From Actinomycetes bacterium (lineage in GTDB: Bacteria; Actinomycetota; Actinomycetes; Propionibacteriales; Propionibacteriaceae): a stretch of 64,000 bases of DNA. The stretch is from the NCBI GenBank assembly GCA_023443125.1, contig JAEZVO010000068.1, positions 3,004 through 67,003 on the forward strand, given 5' to 3'. This document shows, in pieces, positions 31,055 through 40,223 of the stretch (position 1 is its first letter; each line of letters starts with the position of its first letter). The translations under genes and the position numbers were made by a program. Under the pieces are notes generated by a model. The model was not told the origin of the DNA. It was given only the letters and a program-made list of their open reading frames with translations, and did no database searches.

Positions 31055-32815
31055 GTGTCTTCTGCAGGCTTTGAGCACCTCTCTCCCGCATATCCACAGC
31101 GGGCGGCTTGGGGTACCGCGCAGAGTTTGCGCGCCTGGCAGGCGGAAGCGCTGGAGCTCTATCACGAGCAAGCACCGCAAGATTTTCTCACCGTCGCAAC
31201 GCCCGGTGCAGGCAAAACTACGTTCGCGCTGCGCGTCGCGAAAGACCTCCTCGAACGACGCGAAGTCAAGCGCATCATCGTTGTCGCCCCCACCGAACAC
31301 CTCAAGGTGCAGTGGGCCGACGCCGCCGGCCGTGTGGGCATCCATCTCGACCCCGGCAATACCGCGAAGCGTGGCCGCTCGAAGGAATACGTCGGCTCCA
31401 CCATGACCTACGCCGGCGTTGCTGTGCGCCCTTGGGTGTATGAAGGCATCTGTTTGAGCCAAGACACGCTCGTGATCCTCGACGAGGTCCACCACGCTGG
31501 CGACTCCCTCAGCTGGGGAGACGCGCTCACCGAAGCGTTCGGCTACGCCAAGCGCCGCCTCATGCTCACCGGTACGCCGTTTCGCTCCGACGACAACCCC
31601 ATCCCCTTCGTCACCTACGACGAACTGCCAGACGGCACCCGCATGAGTCATGCCGACTACACCTACGGGTACGCCGATGCACTGAAAGACAATGTCGTAC
31701 GCCCTGTTGTATTCATGAACTACGGCGGCCCGATGCGGTGGTGCACGAAGGCCGGCGACGAGGTGGCCGCAAATCTCGGCGAACCCCTCACCAAAGATCT
31801 CACCGCACATGCATGGCGCACTGCACTCGACCCGAAGGGCGAATGGATCTCCGCCGTATTGGCGGCCGCAAATACGCGGCTGAGCGAAACCCGTCGGCAC
31901 GTTCCCGACGCGGGCGGCCTCGTGATTGCTTCCGACCAAACCACAGCCCGCGCCTACGCCCGCGTACTGGAGTCCATCACCAACGAGAAACCCACCCTGG
32001 TGCTCTCCGACGAGGCGAAATCCTCGGAACGCATTGACGAGTTCAGCGCCGGCGATAGCCGCTGGATGGTGGCTGTACGCATGGTCTCCGAAGGCGTCGA
32101 CGTGCCTCGGCTCGCGGTTGGCGTCTACGCCACCGCTACGCAAACACCGCTGTTTTTTGCTCAGGCCGTCGGGCGCTTCGTCCGGCTGCGTCGTCGTGGT
32201 GAGCTGGCGACGGTCTTCCTGCCGACGGTGCCGATCATCCTCTCGCACGCCAGCTCGCTGGAGCGTCAACGCGATCACGTGCTGGGCCGCCCCAAAAACG
32301 ATGACGAGGCGCTGTGGAGCGAATCCGAGGCCGAGCTGGCCGAGGCAAACCGCTCGGAGAACGCAGCCGACGAGCTTCTCGGCAGCTTCGAGGCGATGGA
32401 GTCGAATGCGACGTTCGACCACGTCTTATTCGATTCCCAGCAGTACGGGCTGTTCGCCGAACCACAGTCGGCGGATGAACAGGAGTACCTGGGGTTGCCG
32501 GGTCTGCTCGATGCGGAACAAGTCAGCGTGCTGCTGGCGGATCGGCAGCGCCGGCAGTTGCGCCGTCGGGAACGCCAAACCAAGCGCAAACCTGAGGTGG
32601 CGCTCCACCGAGCAATGGCGGATCGACGCAAGAAGCTGAACTCGTTGGTGTCTCAGTACGCGCGGCTGCGCAGCGTCCCTCACTCGCATGTGCACGCCGA
32701 TCTTCGACGTCAATGCGGCGGCCCACCACTGGCCAAGGCATCCAAGGATCAGGTAGAGGATCGCATTCGTATGGTCAATGATTGGCTTTCTGGCCGTTCC
32801 GACGGCCCGCGATAG
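31055..32815 (+). CDS. SF2 DEAD/DEAH-box helicase
   Basis: The 586-residue protein has helicase motifs in order: Q-like AWQAEAL, Walker A ATPGAGKTT, Ia APTEHLKVQW, Walker B ILDEVHHAG (DEVH), III MLTGTPFRSD, then a second RecA domain with MVSEGVDVPRLAVGVY and QAVGRFVRLRRRGE (motif VI). It resembles the actinobacterial single-gene helicases related to ComFA/RadD; its exact role is not known. The C-terminal about 150 residues are helical and basic (RRQLRRRERQTKRK). The start is GTG 31055, without a strong ribosome-binding site. Only 9 bp precede the fasR start. Confidence 0.9.
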   Translation: MSSAGFEHLSPAYPQRAAWGTAQSLRAWQAEALELYHEQAPQDFLTVATPGAGKTTFALRVAKDLLERREVKRIIVVAPTEHLKVQWADAAGRVGIHLDPGNTAKRGRSKEYVGSTMTYAGVAVRPWVYEGICLSQDTLVILDEVHHAGDSLSWGDALTEAFGYAKRRLMLTGTPFRSDDNPIPFVTYDELPDGTRMSHADYTYGYADALKDNVVRPVVFMNYGGPMRWCTKAGDEVAANLGEPLTKDLTAHAWRTALDPKGEWISAVLAAANTRLSETRRHVPDAGGLVIASDQTTARAYARVLESITNEKPTLVLSDEAKSSERIDEFSAGDSRWMVAVRMVSEGVDVPRLAVGVYATATQTPLFFAQAVGRFVRLRRRGELATVFLPTVPIILSHASSLERQRDHVLGRPKNDDEALWSESEAELAEANRSENAADELLGSFEAMESNATFDHVLFDSQQYGLFAEPQSADEQEYLGLPGLLDAEQVSVLLADRQRRQLRRRERQTKRKPEVALHRAMADRRKKLNSLVSQYARLRSVPHSHVHADLRRQCGGPPLAKASKDQVEDRIRMVNDWLSGRSDGPR

Positions 32816-32824
32816 GCTAGTCAG

Positions 32825-34018
32825 ATGACTCCCCCCAGCTCGAAGTCGACCGCGACGCCAGCCCCCTCGGTACGGGGCAAGGCTGCGCTCATCAAGCGTT
32901 TCCGCGCTGTGAGCAGCGGCATCAACACCGCCGTGATCGCAGCCCTCGACGAGAATTACCCATGGTTCAAAGGGCTCGACGCCGATTCTCGCTCCTGGAT
33001 ATCCATGGTGGCGCGCACGGGCATCGACGGCTTCGTGAGCTGGTTCTCCGGAGAACACTTCGACCCAGAAACCATCTTCGAGGCAGCACCCCGGCTCATG
33101 GCCCGGCGCATCAATCTCGGTCAGACGGTCGATCTGGTGCGCACGACGACCACCGTCGTCGAGGAGCAAATCCGGGAGCTGCTGCCCCGCAACGACCGCC
33201 CTGCGCTACAGGTGGCCATCCTCCAATACACGCGCGAGGTGGCCTTCGCCGCCGCAGGCGTGTACGCCCGTGCTGCCGAGGCCCGTGGCGCCTGGGATTC
33301 ACGCATCGAAGCCTCCGTCATCGACGCCGTCGTCCGTGGAGAAACCGACGAGTCCGTCATCTCTCGAGCGTCCACGCTCGGGTGGCACAACGACAACAAG
33401 GTAGTGGTGCTGGTTGCCACGGCCGAGCACGACGAGGGCATCGATCCGCTCCGACGCGCCAGTGCCAAAGCCGGGTTCGACCTACTCGCGACGGTGCAGG
33501 GCGAGCGCCTCGTGTGCATCCTGGGTGGCCAGGCGGTGACGACCCCCGTAGAAACCGCGCGAGCCATCGAACCGCTCATCGGTCATATCGGGGATGGGCC
33601 CATCATCATTGGCCCCATCGTCCCCTCCCTCGCCGACGCCAGCCGCTCAGCGCGGGAGGCAGCGTCGGGGTATCGTGCCGCCCGGGCCTGGCCTGAGGGG
33701 CCGCGCATCATGCTGTCATCCGACCTGCTGCCAGAGCGGGCGCTTGCAGGCGACGGCCACGCCCGCCGCGCGCTGGGCATCGATCTCTACGAACAGCTCG
33801 GTGCCCACCACGATCTGCTGGAGACGGTCGTCAATTTCCTCGACCACGGCTCATCCATGGAAGCCACGGCACGCGCCATGTACGTGCACCCCAACACGGT
33901 GCGCTATCGATTGAAGCGGATCGCGGAGATCACCGGCTACAACCCTTCCAACGCCCGTGAGGCCTACATCTTGCGCATGGCCGTCACCCTTGGTCGGCTG
34001 CACACGAAACACCAGTGA
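32825..34018 (+). CDS. fasR: PucR-type regulator of fatty-acid synthesis (FasR-like)
   Basis: The 397-residue protein has the PucR/CdaR layout: a long N-terminal helical sensor region, a GGDEF-like middle and a C-terminal PucR helix-turn-helix (SSMEATARAMYVHPNTVRYRL, KRIAEITG). It lies directly upstream of fabD-fabH-acpP-fabF, the place of FasR in Streptomyces, where it activates that operon. A TAGGCT -10-like hexamer overlaps the helicase stop six bases before the ATG, with no ribosome-binding site. It may therefore have its own leaderless transcript. Confidence 0.88.
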   Translation: MTPPSSKSTATPAPSVRGKAALIKRFRAVSSGINTAVIAALDENYPWFKGLDADSRSWISMVARTGIDGFVSWFSGEHFDPETIFEAAPRLMARRINLGQTVDLVRTTTTVVEEQIRELLPRNDRPALQVAILQYTREVAFAAAGVYARAAEARGAWDSRIEASVIDAVVRGETDESVISRASTLGWHNDNKVVVLVATAEHDEGIDPLRRASAKAGFDLLATVQGERLVCILGGQAVTTPVETARAIEPLIGHIGDGPIIIGPIVPSLADASRSAREAASGYRAARAWPEGPRIMLSSDLLPERALAGDGHARRALGIDLYEQLGAHHDLLETVVNFLDHGSSMEATARAMYVHPNTVRYRLKRIAEITGYNPSNAREAYILRMAVTLGRLHTKHQ

Positions 34019-34073
34019 CTGTTAGGAACTGCACAACTCCTCCACGCCGAGAACCGCGATTTTTCCGCACCGC

Positions 34074-34092
34074 TTTGTGGGCTCTCCACAAA
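34074..34092. promoter_or_regulatory. candidate FasR operator upstream of fabD
   Basis: A perfect palindrome, TTTGTGG and CCACAAA around five bases, lies 60 bp before the fabD start. A second, outer pair (AACCGCG at 34052, CGCGGTT at 34096) surrounds it and would compete in RNA. Its location between the regulator gene and the operon it should control is the basis for the call; no consensus is known to me. Confidence 0.42.
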
Positions 34093-34151
34093 TCACGCGG
34101 TTGTATTTTCGTGTTGGTCACTGCGCTTTCCAAGCGGTGTGATCAGGCAGA

Positions 34152-35069
34152 GTGAATGACGTGTTAGCAATCGTTGCGCCTGGTCAAGGCGCCCAGAAAC
34201 CCGGGTTCCTCGCCCCTTGGCTCGAGAACGACGTCTTCGCGTCGACGCTCGCCGAGTTCTCCGAGGCCACCAAACTGGACCTTGCCCACCTCGGTTCCCA
34301 CGCCGACGATGACACCATCCGTGACACGGCCGTCGCGCAGCCGCTGCTCGTCGCCGCCGCGCTTGCCGCCGCACGCGCGCTCGACGTCGAACCACATCTC
34401 GTCGCTGGCCACTCCGTCGGAGAGCTCGCCGCGCTCGCGCTCGCTGGCGTTGTCACCGACGCCGAAGCCGCAGCCTTGGTGGCCGTCCGTGGGCGAGCGA
34501 TGGCAGAGGCCGCCGCGCACCGCCCGACGGGCATGACCGCCGTCGTGGGAGGCGACGCCGACGAGGTGCTCGCCGCCATCGAGGCTGCGGGGCTGACCCC
34601 TGCGAACCACAACGGCACGGGGCAGATTGTGGCTGCGGGCACCGTCGAGCAGCTCGAGGCCCTGGCCGAGCACCCTCCGCACCGCGCCAGACTCATGCCG
34701 CTCGCCGTCGCCGGCGCGTTCCACACGGTGCATATGCAGCCTGCTGTCGAGGCCCTTGCACATGCCGCTGCCCAGATCCGCCCCCAACAGCCCCGTGTCA
34801 CGGTGCTGTCCAACCGCGACGGAGCCTCCGTCGCCGACGGTGCCGACGCGCTCGAGCGGATCGTGCAGCAGGTTGCGCATCCGGTGCGCTGGGACCAGTG
34901 CATGGACACCATGCGCACGCTCGGGGTCACCGGCATCCTGGAACTCACCCCAGCCGGAACCCTCACCCGCATCGCCAAGCGCAACCTTCGCGACGCAGAG
35001 GTCTTTGATCTGAACACCCCCGACCAACTCGACGATGCACGCGCCTTCGCACAGGCCCACCACCGCTGA
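34152..35069 (+). CDS. fabD: malonyl-CoA:ACP transacylase
   Basis: The 305-residue enzyme loads malonate on ACP for fatty-acid synthesis. The N-terminal VAPGQGAQ, active-site serine in VAGHSVGELAAL and the late histidine in AVAGAFHTVHM are present. The GTG start at 34152 gives MNDVLAIVAPGQGAQ. It is the first gene of a fabD-fabH-acpP-fabF operon. The fabH ATG follows the fabD stop by 10 bp. Confidence 0.96.
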   Translation: MNDVLAIVAPGQGAQKPGFLAPWLENDVFASTLAEFSEATKLDLAHLGSHADDDTIRDTAVAQPLLVAAALAAARALDVEPHLVAGHSVGELAALALAGVVTDAEAAALVAVRGRAMAEAAAHRPTGMTAVVGGDADEVLAAIEAAGLTPANHNGTGQIVAAGTVEQLEALAEHPPHRARLMPLAVAGAFHTVHMQPAVEALAHAAAQIRPQQPRVTVLSNRDGASVADGADALERIVQQVAHPVRWDQCMDTMRTLGVTGILELTPAGTLTRIAKRNLRDAEVFDLNTPDQLDDARAFAQAHHR

Positions 35070-35079
35070 GGAACTCATC

Positions 35080-36060
35080 ATGACTATCACCATCCCTCAG
35101 GGATCGCAGTACAGCCGCATCATGTCGATTGGCGGAGCCCGCCCGAGCCGCGTCGTGACGAACGAAGAGATGTGCACGATGATCGATTCCACGCCTGAGT
35201 GGATCGAGCAGCGTACTGGCATCACGCAGCGACGTTGGGTCGGCGAAGGCGAGGACGCACTCACCCTGGCCGAGACGGCATCGACGAAGGCCCTCGACCG
35301 CGCGAACCTCACCCCTGCCGACATCGACACGCTCATCGTGTCGACGGTGTCGCACTACGTCCAGACCCCGTCGATGGCGGCCATCCTTGCCGACAACCTC
35401 GGCATGTCGAATCCCGCCGTGTTCGACATCTCCGCAGCATGCGCCGGATTCAGCTACGCCCTCGCCATCGCTGACTCTCTCGTGCGCGCCGGCACTGCGA
35501 AGCACGTGCTCATCGTCAGCTCTGAAGTGCTGAGCGAGTACACCGACATCGCCGACCGCAGCACCGCGTTCTTGTTTGGCGACGGAGCCGGCGCCGCGGT
35601 GGTGGGCCCGAGCGACGCCCCCGCGATTGGCCCGACGGTGTGGGGCTCGGATCCGGCCGCGCACCAGGTGATCGAAATCGACGACTGGCGCAACACCGAC
35701 CGCCACCCGTACATCCACATGGAGGGACGCGCCGTTTTTCGCTGGGCGACGACCGTCATCGCCGAGAAAGCCAAAGAAGCCCTCGCGCGCAGCGGTGTCA
35801 CCGCAGACGAACTCGACGTGTTCATCCCCCACCAGGCCAACAACCGGATCACCGATTCGATGTTGCGCCACCTAGGACTCCCCGACGATGTTGTTGTTGC
35901 CCGAGACATCGTCGATATGGGAAATACGTCCGCGGCATCTATCCCGCTGGCGATCGAGGCACTGCTGGAATCCGGGCAGGCCACGAGCGGGCAGACCGCA
36001 CTTATCATCGGTTTCGGGGCGGGTCTGGTCTTCGGAGGCCAGGTCATCACCCTGCCGTGA
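35080..36060 (+). CDS. fabH: 3-oxoacyl-ACP synthase III (KASIII)
   Basis: The 326-residue enzyme starts fatty-acid chains from acyl-CoA and malonyl-ACP. The catalytic Cys is in ISAACAGFSYAL, His in IPHQANNRI and Asn in DMGNTSAASI; RTGITQRRWV is conserved near the N-terminus. The start ATG 35080 is decided by GAGGAA seven bases upstream, although the frame opens earlier. In Actinobacteria FabH often takes branched primers; the sequence does not decide this. Confidence 0.96.
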   Translation: MTITIPQGSQYSRIMSIGGARPSRVVTNEEMCTMIDSTPEWIEQRTGITQRRWVGEGEDALTLAETASTKALDRANLTPADIDTLIVSTVSHYVQTPSMAAILADNLGMSNPAVFDISAACAGFSYALAIADSLVRAGTAKHVLIVSSEVLSEYTDIADRSTAFLFGDGAGAAVVGPSDAPAIGPTVWGSDPAAHQVIEIDDWRNTDRHPYIHMEGRAVFRWATTVIAEKAKEALARSGVTADELDVFIPHQANNRITDSMLRHLGLPDDVVVARDIVDMGNTSAASIPLAIEALLESGQATSGQTALIIGFGAGLVFGGQVITLP

Positions 36061-36096
36061 ACGTTGCACAACCACAACCAATAAAAGGAGCCTTCC

Positions 36097-36342
36097 ATGG
36101 CAAGCACTGAAGAAATCCGCGCCACCCTCGCCGAGATCGTGAACGACCTCGCCGGCACCGCCGTCGAAGATGTGCAACTCGACAAGTCGTTCGTCGACGA
36201 CCTCGGCGTCGACTCCCTGTCGATGGTAGAAATCATCTACGAATGCGAGGAGCGCTTCGGCGTCGAAATCCCCGACGAAGATTCCAAGGATCTGAAGACC
36301 GTGGGTGACGCCGTCGCCTACATCGAAAACGCGCAGCGCTGA
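36097..36342 (+). CDS. acpP: acyl carrier protein
   Basis: The 81-residue acidic protein has the phosphopantetheine serine in the canonical DSLSMVEI (LGVDSLSM). Good ribosome-binding site AAAGGAG seven bases upstream. A GC-rich hairpin follows the stop by six bases. It is the acyl shuttle for fabD, fabH and fabF. Confidence 0.97.
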   Translation: MASTEEIRATLAEIVNDLAGTAVEDVQLDKSFVDDLGVDSLSMVEIIYECEERFGVEIPDEDSKDLKTVGDAVAYIENAQR

Positions 36343-36348
36343 CCACCT

Positions 36349-36375
36349 GGTGGGGCGCCCACGAAGCGCCCCACC
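36349..36375 (+). terminator. hairpin between acpP and fabF
   Basis: Perfect 10-bp arms GGTGGGGCGC and GCGCCCCACC enclose seven bases; there is no U tract. It may stabilise or partially end the transcript after acpP so that ACP is made in excess over fabF. Not a full terminator, since fabF has its own ribosome-binding site just behind and no visible promoter. Confidence 0.5.
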
Positions 36376-36412
36376 TTCCCTTCTTATCTTGAGCATCCCC
36401 AAGGAGCTTGTC

Positions 36413-37669
36413 ATGAATACCCCCACCGTCGTCGTCACTGGTCTCGGCGCCACTACCCCGCTGGGCACGGATGTCGCCTCCACATGGGAGGGCATGCTCG
36501 CCGGGCGATCCGGTGTACACAGCTTGCAACACGACTGGGCTACTGACCTGCCCACCACGATTGCAGCCGAGGTCGTGGGGGATCCCTCGGAGGTGCTCCC
36601 CCGCGTCGAGATGCGCAAGCTCGACCGCTCCACCCAGCTCGCGATCATTGCCGCCCAGCAGGCCTGGGAGGATGCCGGGTTTGAGTCCCATCCTGACAAC
36701 GCCGTCAACCGCGATCGCCTCGGCGTGTGTGCCGCGACGGGCATCGGCGGGTTGGAGACCATCATCGGGCAGTGGGACGTCCTGAAGGAGAAAGGCATCC
36801 GTCGCGTCTCCCCCTTCACGATTCCCATGCTCATGGCCAACGCTCCCGCGTCGAACATCGGGCTGCGCATCGGCGCCCGTGCCGGCGTTCACACACCGGT
36901 TTCGGCGTGCGCATCCTCCAATGAGGCCATCTCGCTCGGCATCGACATGCTCCACCTCGGGCGCGCGGACGTCGTCGTGGCCGGTGGCGCCGAAGCCGTC
37001 ATTCATCCGTTCGCGATGGCGGCGTTCGGGCAGATGCAGGCGCTGTCTCGTCGTAACGATGAGCCGACGCGCGCATCCCGCCCCTGGGACGTCGACCGCG
37101 ACGGTTTCGTCATGGCGGAAGGTGCCGCGATCCTGGTGTTAGAAACCCTGGAACACGCGCAGGCACGCGGCGCCAAAATCTACGGCACTCTCCGTGCGGC
37201 TGGCATCACCGCAGACTCGCACGACCTCGTGCAGCCTGACCCCGACGGGTACGGGCAGTCGCAGGCCATGATCAAGGGGCTTCGCGAGGCAGACCTCAGC
37301 CCTGCCGACGTGGTGCATGTGAATGCGCATGGCACGTCGACACCGCAAGGCGACGTCACGGAAGCCGGATCAATCCGCACGGCGCTGGGCGACGACACGC
37401 AGGCCGTGGTGACGTCGACGAAATCCATGACCGGGCATCTCCTCGGCGGAGCGGGCGCGCTTGAGACGCTTGCGAGCGTACTCGCGTTGCGTCACCGAGT
37501 GGTGCCGCCGACGATCAACCTCGAGCAGGAGGAGCCGGGCCTCGGCATCGATATCGCCAAGGAACCACGCTCCCTTCCCGACGGTGACCTCGCCGCAGTC
37601 AATAATTCCTTCGGGTTCGGCGGCCACAACGTCGCCATCGTGTGCACGAACGAACACGTCACTGACTAA
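36413..37669 (+). CDS. fabF: 3-oxoacyl-ACP synthase II (KASII)
   Basis: The 418-residue elongation enzyme has catalytic Cys in VSACASSNEA (usually TACATGTNA), His in VNAHGTSTPQGD and His in MTGHLLGGAGALE, with a full N-terminal VVVTGLGATTPLG. ATG 36413 has AAGGAG seven bases upstream. The Cys neighbourhood is slightly divergent but all three catalytic residues are in place. A GC-rich imperfect hairpin after the stop separates it from the convergent DUF3145 gene. Confidence 0.95.
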   Translation: MNTPTVVVTGLGATTPLGTDVASTWEGMLAGRSGVHSLQHDWATDLPTTIAAEVVGDPSEVLPRVEMRKLDRSTQLAIIAAQQAWEDAGFESHPDNAVNRDRLGVCAATGIGGLETIIGQWDVLKEKGIRRVSPFTIPMLMANAPASNIGLRIGARAGVHTPVSACASSNEAISLGIDMLHLGRADVVVAGGAEAVIHPFAMAAFGQMQALSRRNDEPTRASRPWDVDRDGFVMAEGAAILVLETLEHAQARGAKIYGTLRAAGITADSHDLVQPDPDGYGQSQAMIKGLREADLSPADVVHVNAHGTSTPQGDVTEAGSIRTALGDDTQAVVTSTKSMTGHLLGGAGALETLASVLALRHRVVPPTINLEQEEPGLGIDIAKEPRSLPDGDLAAVNNSFGFGGHNVAIVCTNEHVTD

Positions 37670-37715
37670 GGCATAAGGAAGCACAAAGCCCCCACGCGTC
37701 GAGCGCGGGGACGCG

Positions 37716-38213
37716 TCACACCACCTGGTGCAGCCAACGTACGGGAGCGTCCTCGGATGCGTGGCGGAAGTACTCGAGTTCCTCGTCCCACGGGGCGCCG
37801 AGGAGGCCGTCGAGTGCGTGGTACAAATCCCCCGACGCGGCGGCCTGCCGCAGGCGGTCTTCCGAGACGAGCATGTCGCCGTGCACGCCCACCGTCGCGC
37901 AAAAGGATCCGAGGGCTGGGGTGAACATGAAGCGCTGCCCGTCGCAGCCCTTCGACGGCTCCTCGGTTACTTCAAATCGCACTCTGCCCAGACGAGCCAA
38001 CGCGCTGGCGAGGAGTGCACCGGTGCCGGGTGCTCCGACCCAGGAGAGTTCCGCACAGGTGGAACCAGGTTCTGCCGGTTGGTTGATCCAAGCGAACTTC
38101 GCCGGCGCTTGCGTAGCACCAGCCACTGCCCACTCGACATGAGGGCGCAGCGCGGCTGGCGTCGAGTGGATGAAGACCATGCCTCGCGCCTGCTGTGTCG
38201 TCGATGCGTTCAC
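37716..38213 (-). CDS. DUF3145 family protein
   Basis: The 165-residue protein (GMVFIHSTPAALRPHVEWAV, PWDEELEYFRHASEDAPVRW) matches DUF3145, an actinobacterial family that regularly follows fabF in convergent orientation. The start is GTG 38213 with AGGAGG five bases before it. The function is unknown; the steady linkage suggests a link to lipid or cell-envelope synthesis. Confidence 0.9.
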   Translation of the reverse strand: MNASTTQQARGMVFIHSTPAALRPHVEWAVAGATQAPAKFAWINQPAEPGSTCAELSWVGAPGTGALLASALARLGRVRFEVTEEPSKGCDGQRFMFTPALGSFCATVGVHGDMLVSEDRLRQAAASGDLYHALDGLLGAPWDEELEYFRHASEDAPVRWLHQVV

Positions 38214-38385
38214 TTGTACCTCCTGGTCGGCCTTGATTGCCTTCCCCTGCGATCACGAATCGACCAGGTGCCTTCATCTTGCCCCACAGCTTCCCATGAA
38301 ACAAGCCGTGAGGGTCCGCCAGCGGTCCCACTCGCTTTTCCCGAACTGAGTTGACGAGCTTGCCGGATCGGACATAGTTAAGAGC

Positions 38386-40203
38386 ATGAGACTTCCACTG
38401 GACTTCGTGATCAAGCGCCGCGACGCCATCTCCCAGGTGAGGGCGACGTCGTCGGGTGTCTATTGGCTCGCCAGCATCGCCGATCAGGATGGGCGCACTA
38501 CGGTTCGCCGGTGGCGCGACGGCGAGACCGTTGACCTCACTCCAGAGGCGAGCGTCCGCACTCGCGTGATGGAGTACGGAGGCGGCGCCTACGACGCGGA
38601 ACACGACGCCGTCGTCTACAACGACGACCGCACCAACCAGGTGTTTCTGCTCGACGAGCACGGCGCTCGCCCGCTCACGCCCGAGCAGCATCGATACTTC
38701 TACGCGGGCCTGCACGTGCAGCTCGCGGATGGGGTGGTCGTCGCGGTCCGGGAAGATCACGACGCGCCGGGCGAGCCGCGCACGGAGGTCGTCGCGCTGC
38801 CTCTCGACGAGGTATCTGAGGGCATCGTTGTTGCCACCGGCGCCGACTTCTACGCAGGACCCTGCATCCGCAACCGCGTCGTCGCATGGCAGCAGTGGGA
38901 TCACCCCAACATGGGCTGGGATACGTCATCGATCTGGACGAAGAACCTCGACGACGACGAGCCCGCACGCGCAGTGTACGCATCCGACGGGGTGAGCGCA
39001 CAGCGCCCGATGTGGCTGGCTGCAGGGAAGCTTGCGTACACCTCCGACGAGTCGGGGTTCTGGAACTGGCATGTTGTGGAAGACGGGCATCGCGCCACAT
39101 TTGCCGTCGATCACGACTGCGATACGCCGATCTGGGTTCTCGACCGGCCCGCGGCGTGCGCCGTCGGACCTGACCTGGTGGCCACCATCGAAATCGTCGA
39201 TGGCTACGGGCGACTCGCGATGTGGCAGCCCTCCACCGGAGGCGTGACGTATCCGCTGCGCAGCACCGTCTGGATCGATTCCGTGGCCACCTTCGACGAC
39301 AAGCTCTACGCGGTTGCAGAATGGGCCGACCGCCCCGCAACGCTCGTGGCCATCTCGCCGACGGGCACCGTGGACGAGCTCGCCGGTGCCGGCGATGCTC
39401 CCTGTGTAGCGAAGATGGCCGCCCGGAAGGCCGGTGGAGCGCACTACTGGTTCGCGGCACCTCCTGGCGTCGAGCGTCCGCCGCTCATCGTGAAGACCCA
39501 CGGAGGGCCGACGGCGCAAGCCACCGCCGGGTACAGCGAGGAAATGCAGTTCTGGCTCTCACGCGGCTTCGCCGTCGCGGATGTGAACTACCGCGGATCC
39601 ACCGGCTTCGGGCGGGCCTACCGCGACGCACTGCGCGGCAAGTGGGGCGTGGCCGACGTCGAGGACGTCGTGGCGGCGGTGCGCGATCTGAGCGAGGCTG
39701 GCCTCGTCGACCCTGACCGCGTCGCCATCAAGGGTGGTTCTGCGGGCGGCTACACGACGCTGCAGGCGCTCGTCACCACCGACGTGTTCAGCGCCGGGCT
39801 CTCGCGCTACGGCATCGGCGATTTGGAGGCGCTCGTCAGCGACACCCACAAGTTCGAGTCGCGCTACCCCTACGGGCTGATCGGTGGCGAGTGGCCGGAG
39901 GCACGCGACCTCTACGTGGAGCGCTCCCCCATCCACCACCTCGACCAGCTCTCGACGCCGATGCTGATCATGCAAGGCCTGGAAGACAAGGTCGTGCCAC
40001 CCAACCAGGCGTTCCAGATGGCCGACGCGGTGCGCGCGGCCGGCAAGCCGCTCGCGCTGCTGACGTTCGAGAAGGAGGGGCACGGCTTCCGCACCATGGA
40101 TGCGCGCGGGCGTGCGCTCGCCGCCGAGCTCAGCTTCTTGGAGCAGGTGTTCGGAATGCCGATCAGCGACGACATCCCATCGCTCGAGATCGAAAACCTA
40201 TAG
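38386..40203 (+). CDS. S9 family (prolyl oligopeptidase-like) serine peptidase
   Basis: The 605-residue protein has an N-terminal beta-propeller part (about 1-350, repeated W/Y-rich blades such as TSSIWTKNLDDDEPARAVYA) and a C-terminal alpha/beta hydrolase. The catalytic serine is in IKGGSAGGYT, Asp in MQGLEDKVVPP and His in KEGHGFRTM. No signal peptide, so it probably acts on short peptides in the cytosol, as acylaminoacyl peptidases do. The ATG has AAGAG close upstream. Confidence 0.93.
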   Translation: MRLPLDFVIKRRDAISQVRATSSGVYWLASIADQDGRTTVRRWRDGETVDLTPEASVRTRVMEYGGGAYDAEHDAVVYNDDRTNQVFLLDEHGARPLTPEQHRYFYAGLHVQLADGVVVAVREDHDAPGEPRTEVVALPLDEVSEGIVVATGADFYAGPCIRNRVVAWQQWDHPNMGWDTSSIWTKNLDDDEPARAVYASDGVSAQRPMWLAAGKLAYTSDESGFWNWHVVEDGHRATFAVDHDCDTPIWVLDRPAACAVGPDLVATIEIVDGYGRLAMWQPSTGGVTYPLRSTVWIDSVATFDDKLYAVAEWADRPATLVAISPTGTVDELAGAGDAPCVAKMAARKAGGAHYWFAAPPGVERPPLIVKTHGGPTAQATAGYSEEMQFWLSRGFAVADVNYRGSTGFGRAYRDALRGKWGVADVEDVVAAVRDLSEAGLVDPDRVAIKGGSAGGYTTLQALVTTDVFSAGLSRYGIGDLEALVSDTHKFESRYPYGLIGGEWPEARDLYVERSPIHHLDQLSTPMLIMQGLEDKVVPPNQAFQMADAVRAAGKPLALLTFEKEGHGFRTMDARGRALAAELSFLEQVFGMPISDDIPSLEIENL

Positions 40204-40219
40204 CGACGGCGCCCGTCGC
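40203..40219. terminator. small hairpin between convergent genes
   Basis: Perfect GCGACGG/CCGTCGC arms around three bases lie immediately at the end of the S9 gene and 5 bp before the yggS stop. Too short and without a U-run, so weak. Confidence 0.35.
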
Positions 40220-40223
40220 GGCC

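Noticed and set aside
30956..32422. 488-codon minus-strand frame opposite the helicase
   Set aside because: The helicase has all motifs in order on the plus strand; the opposite frame has none.
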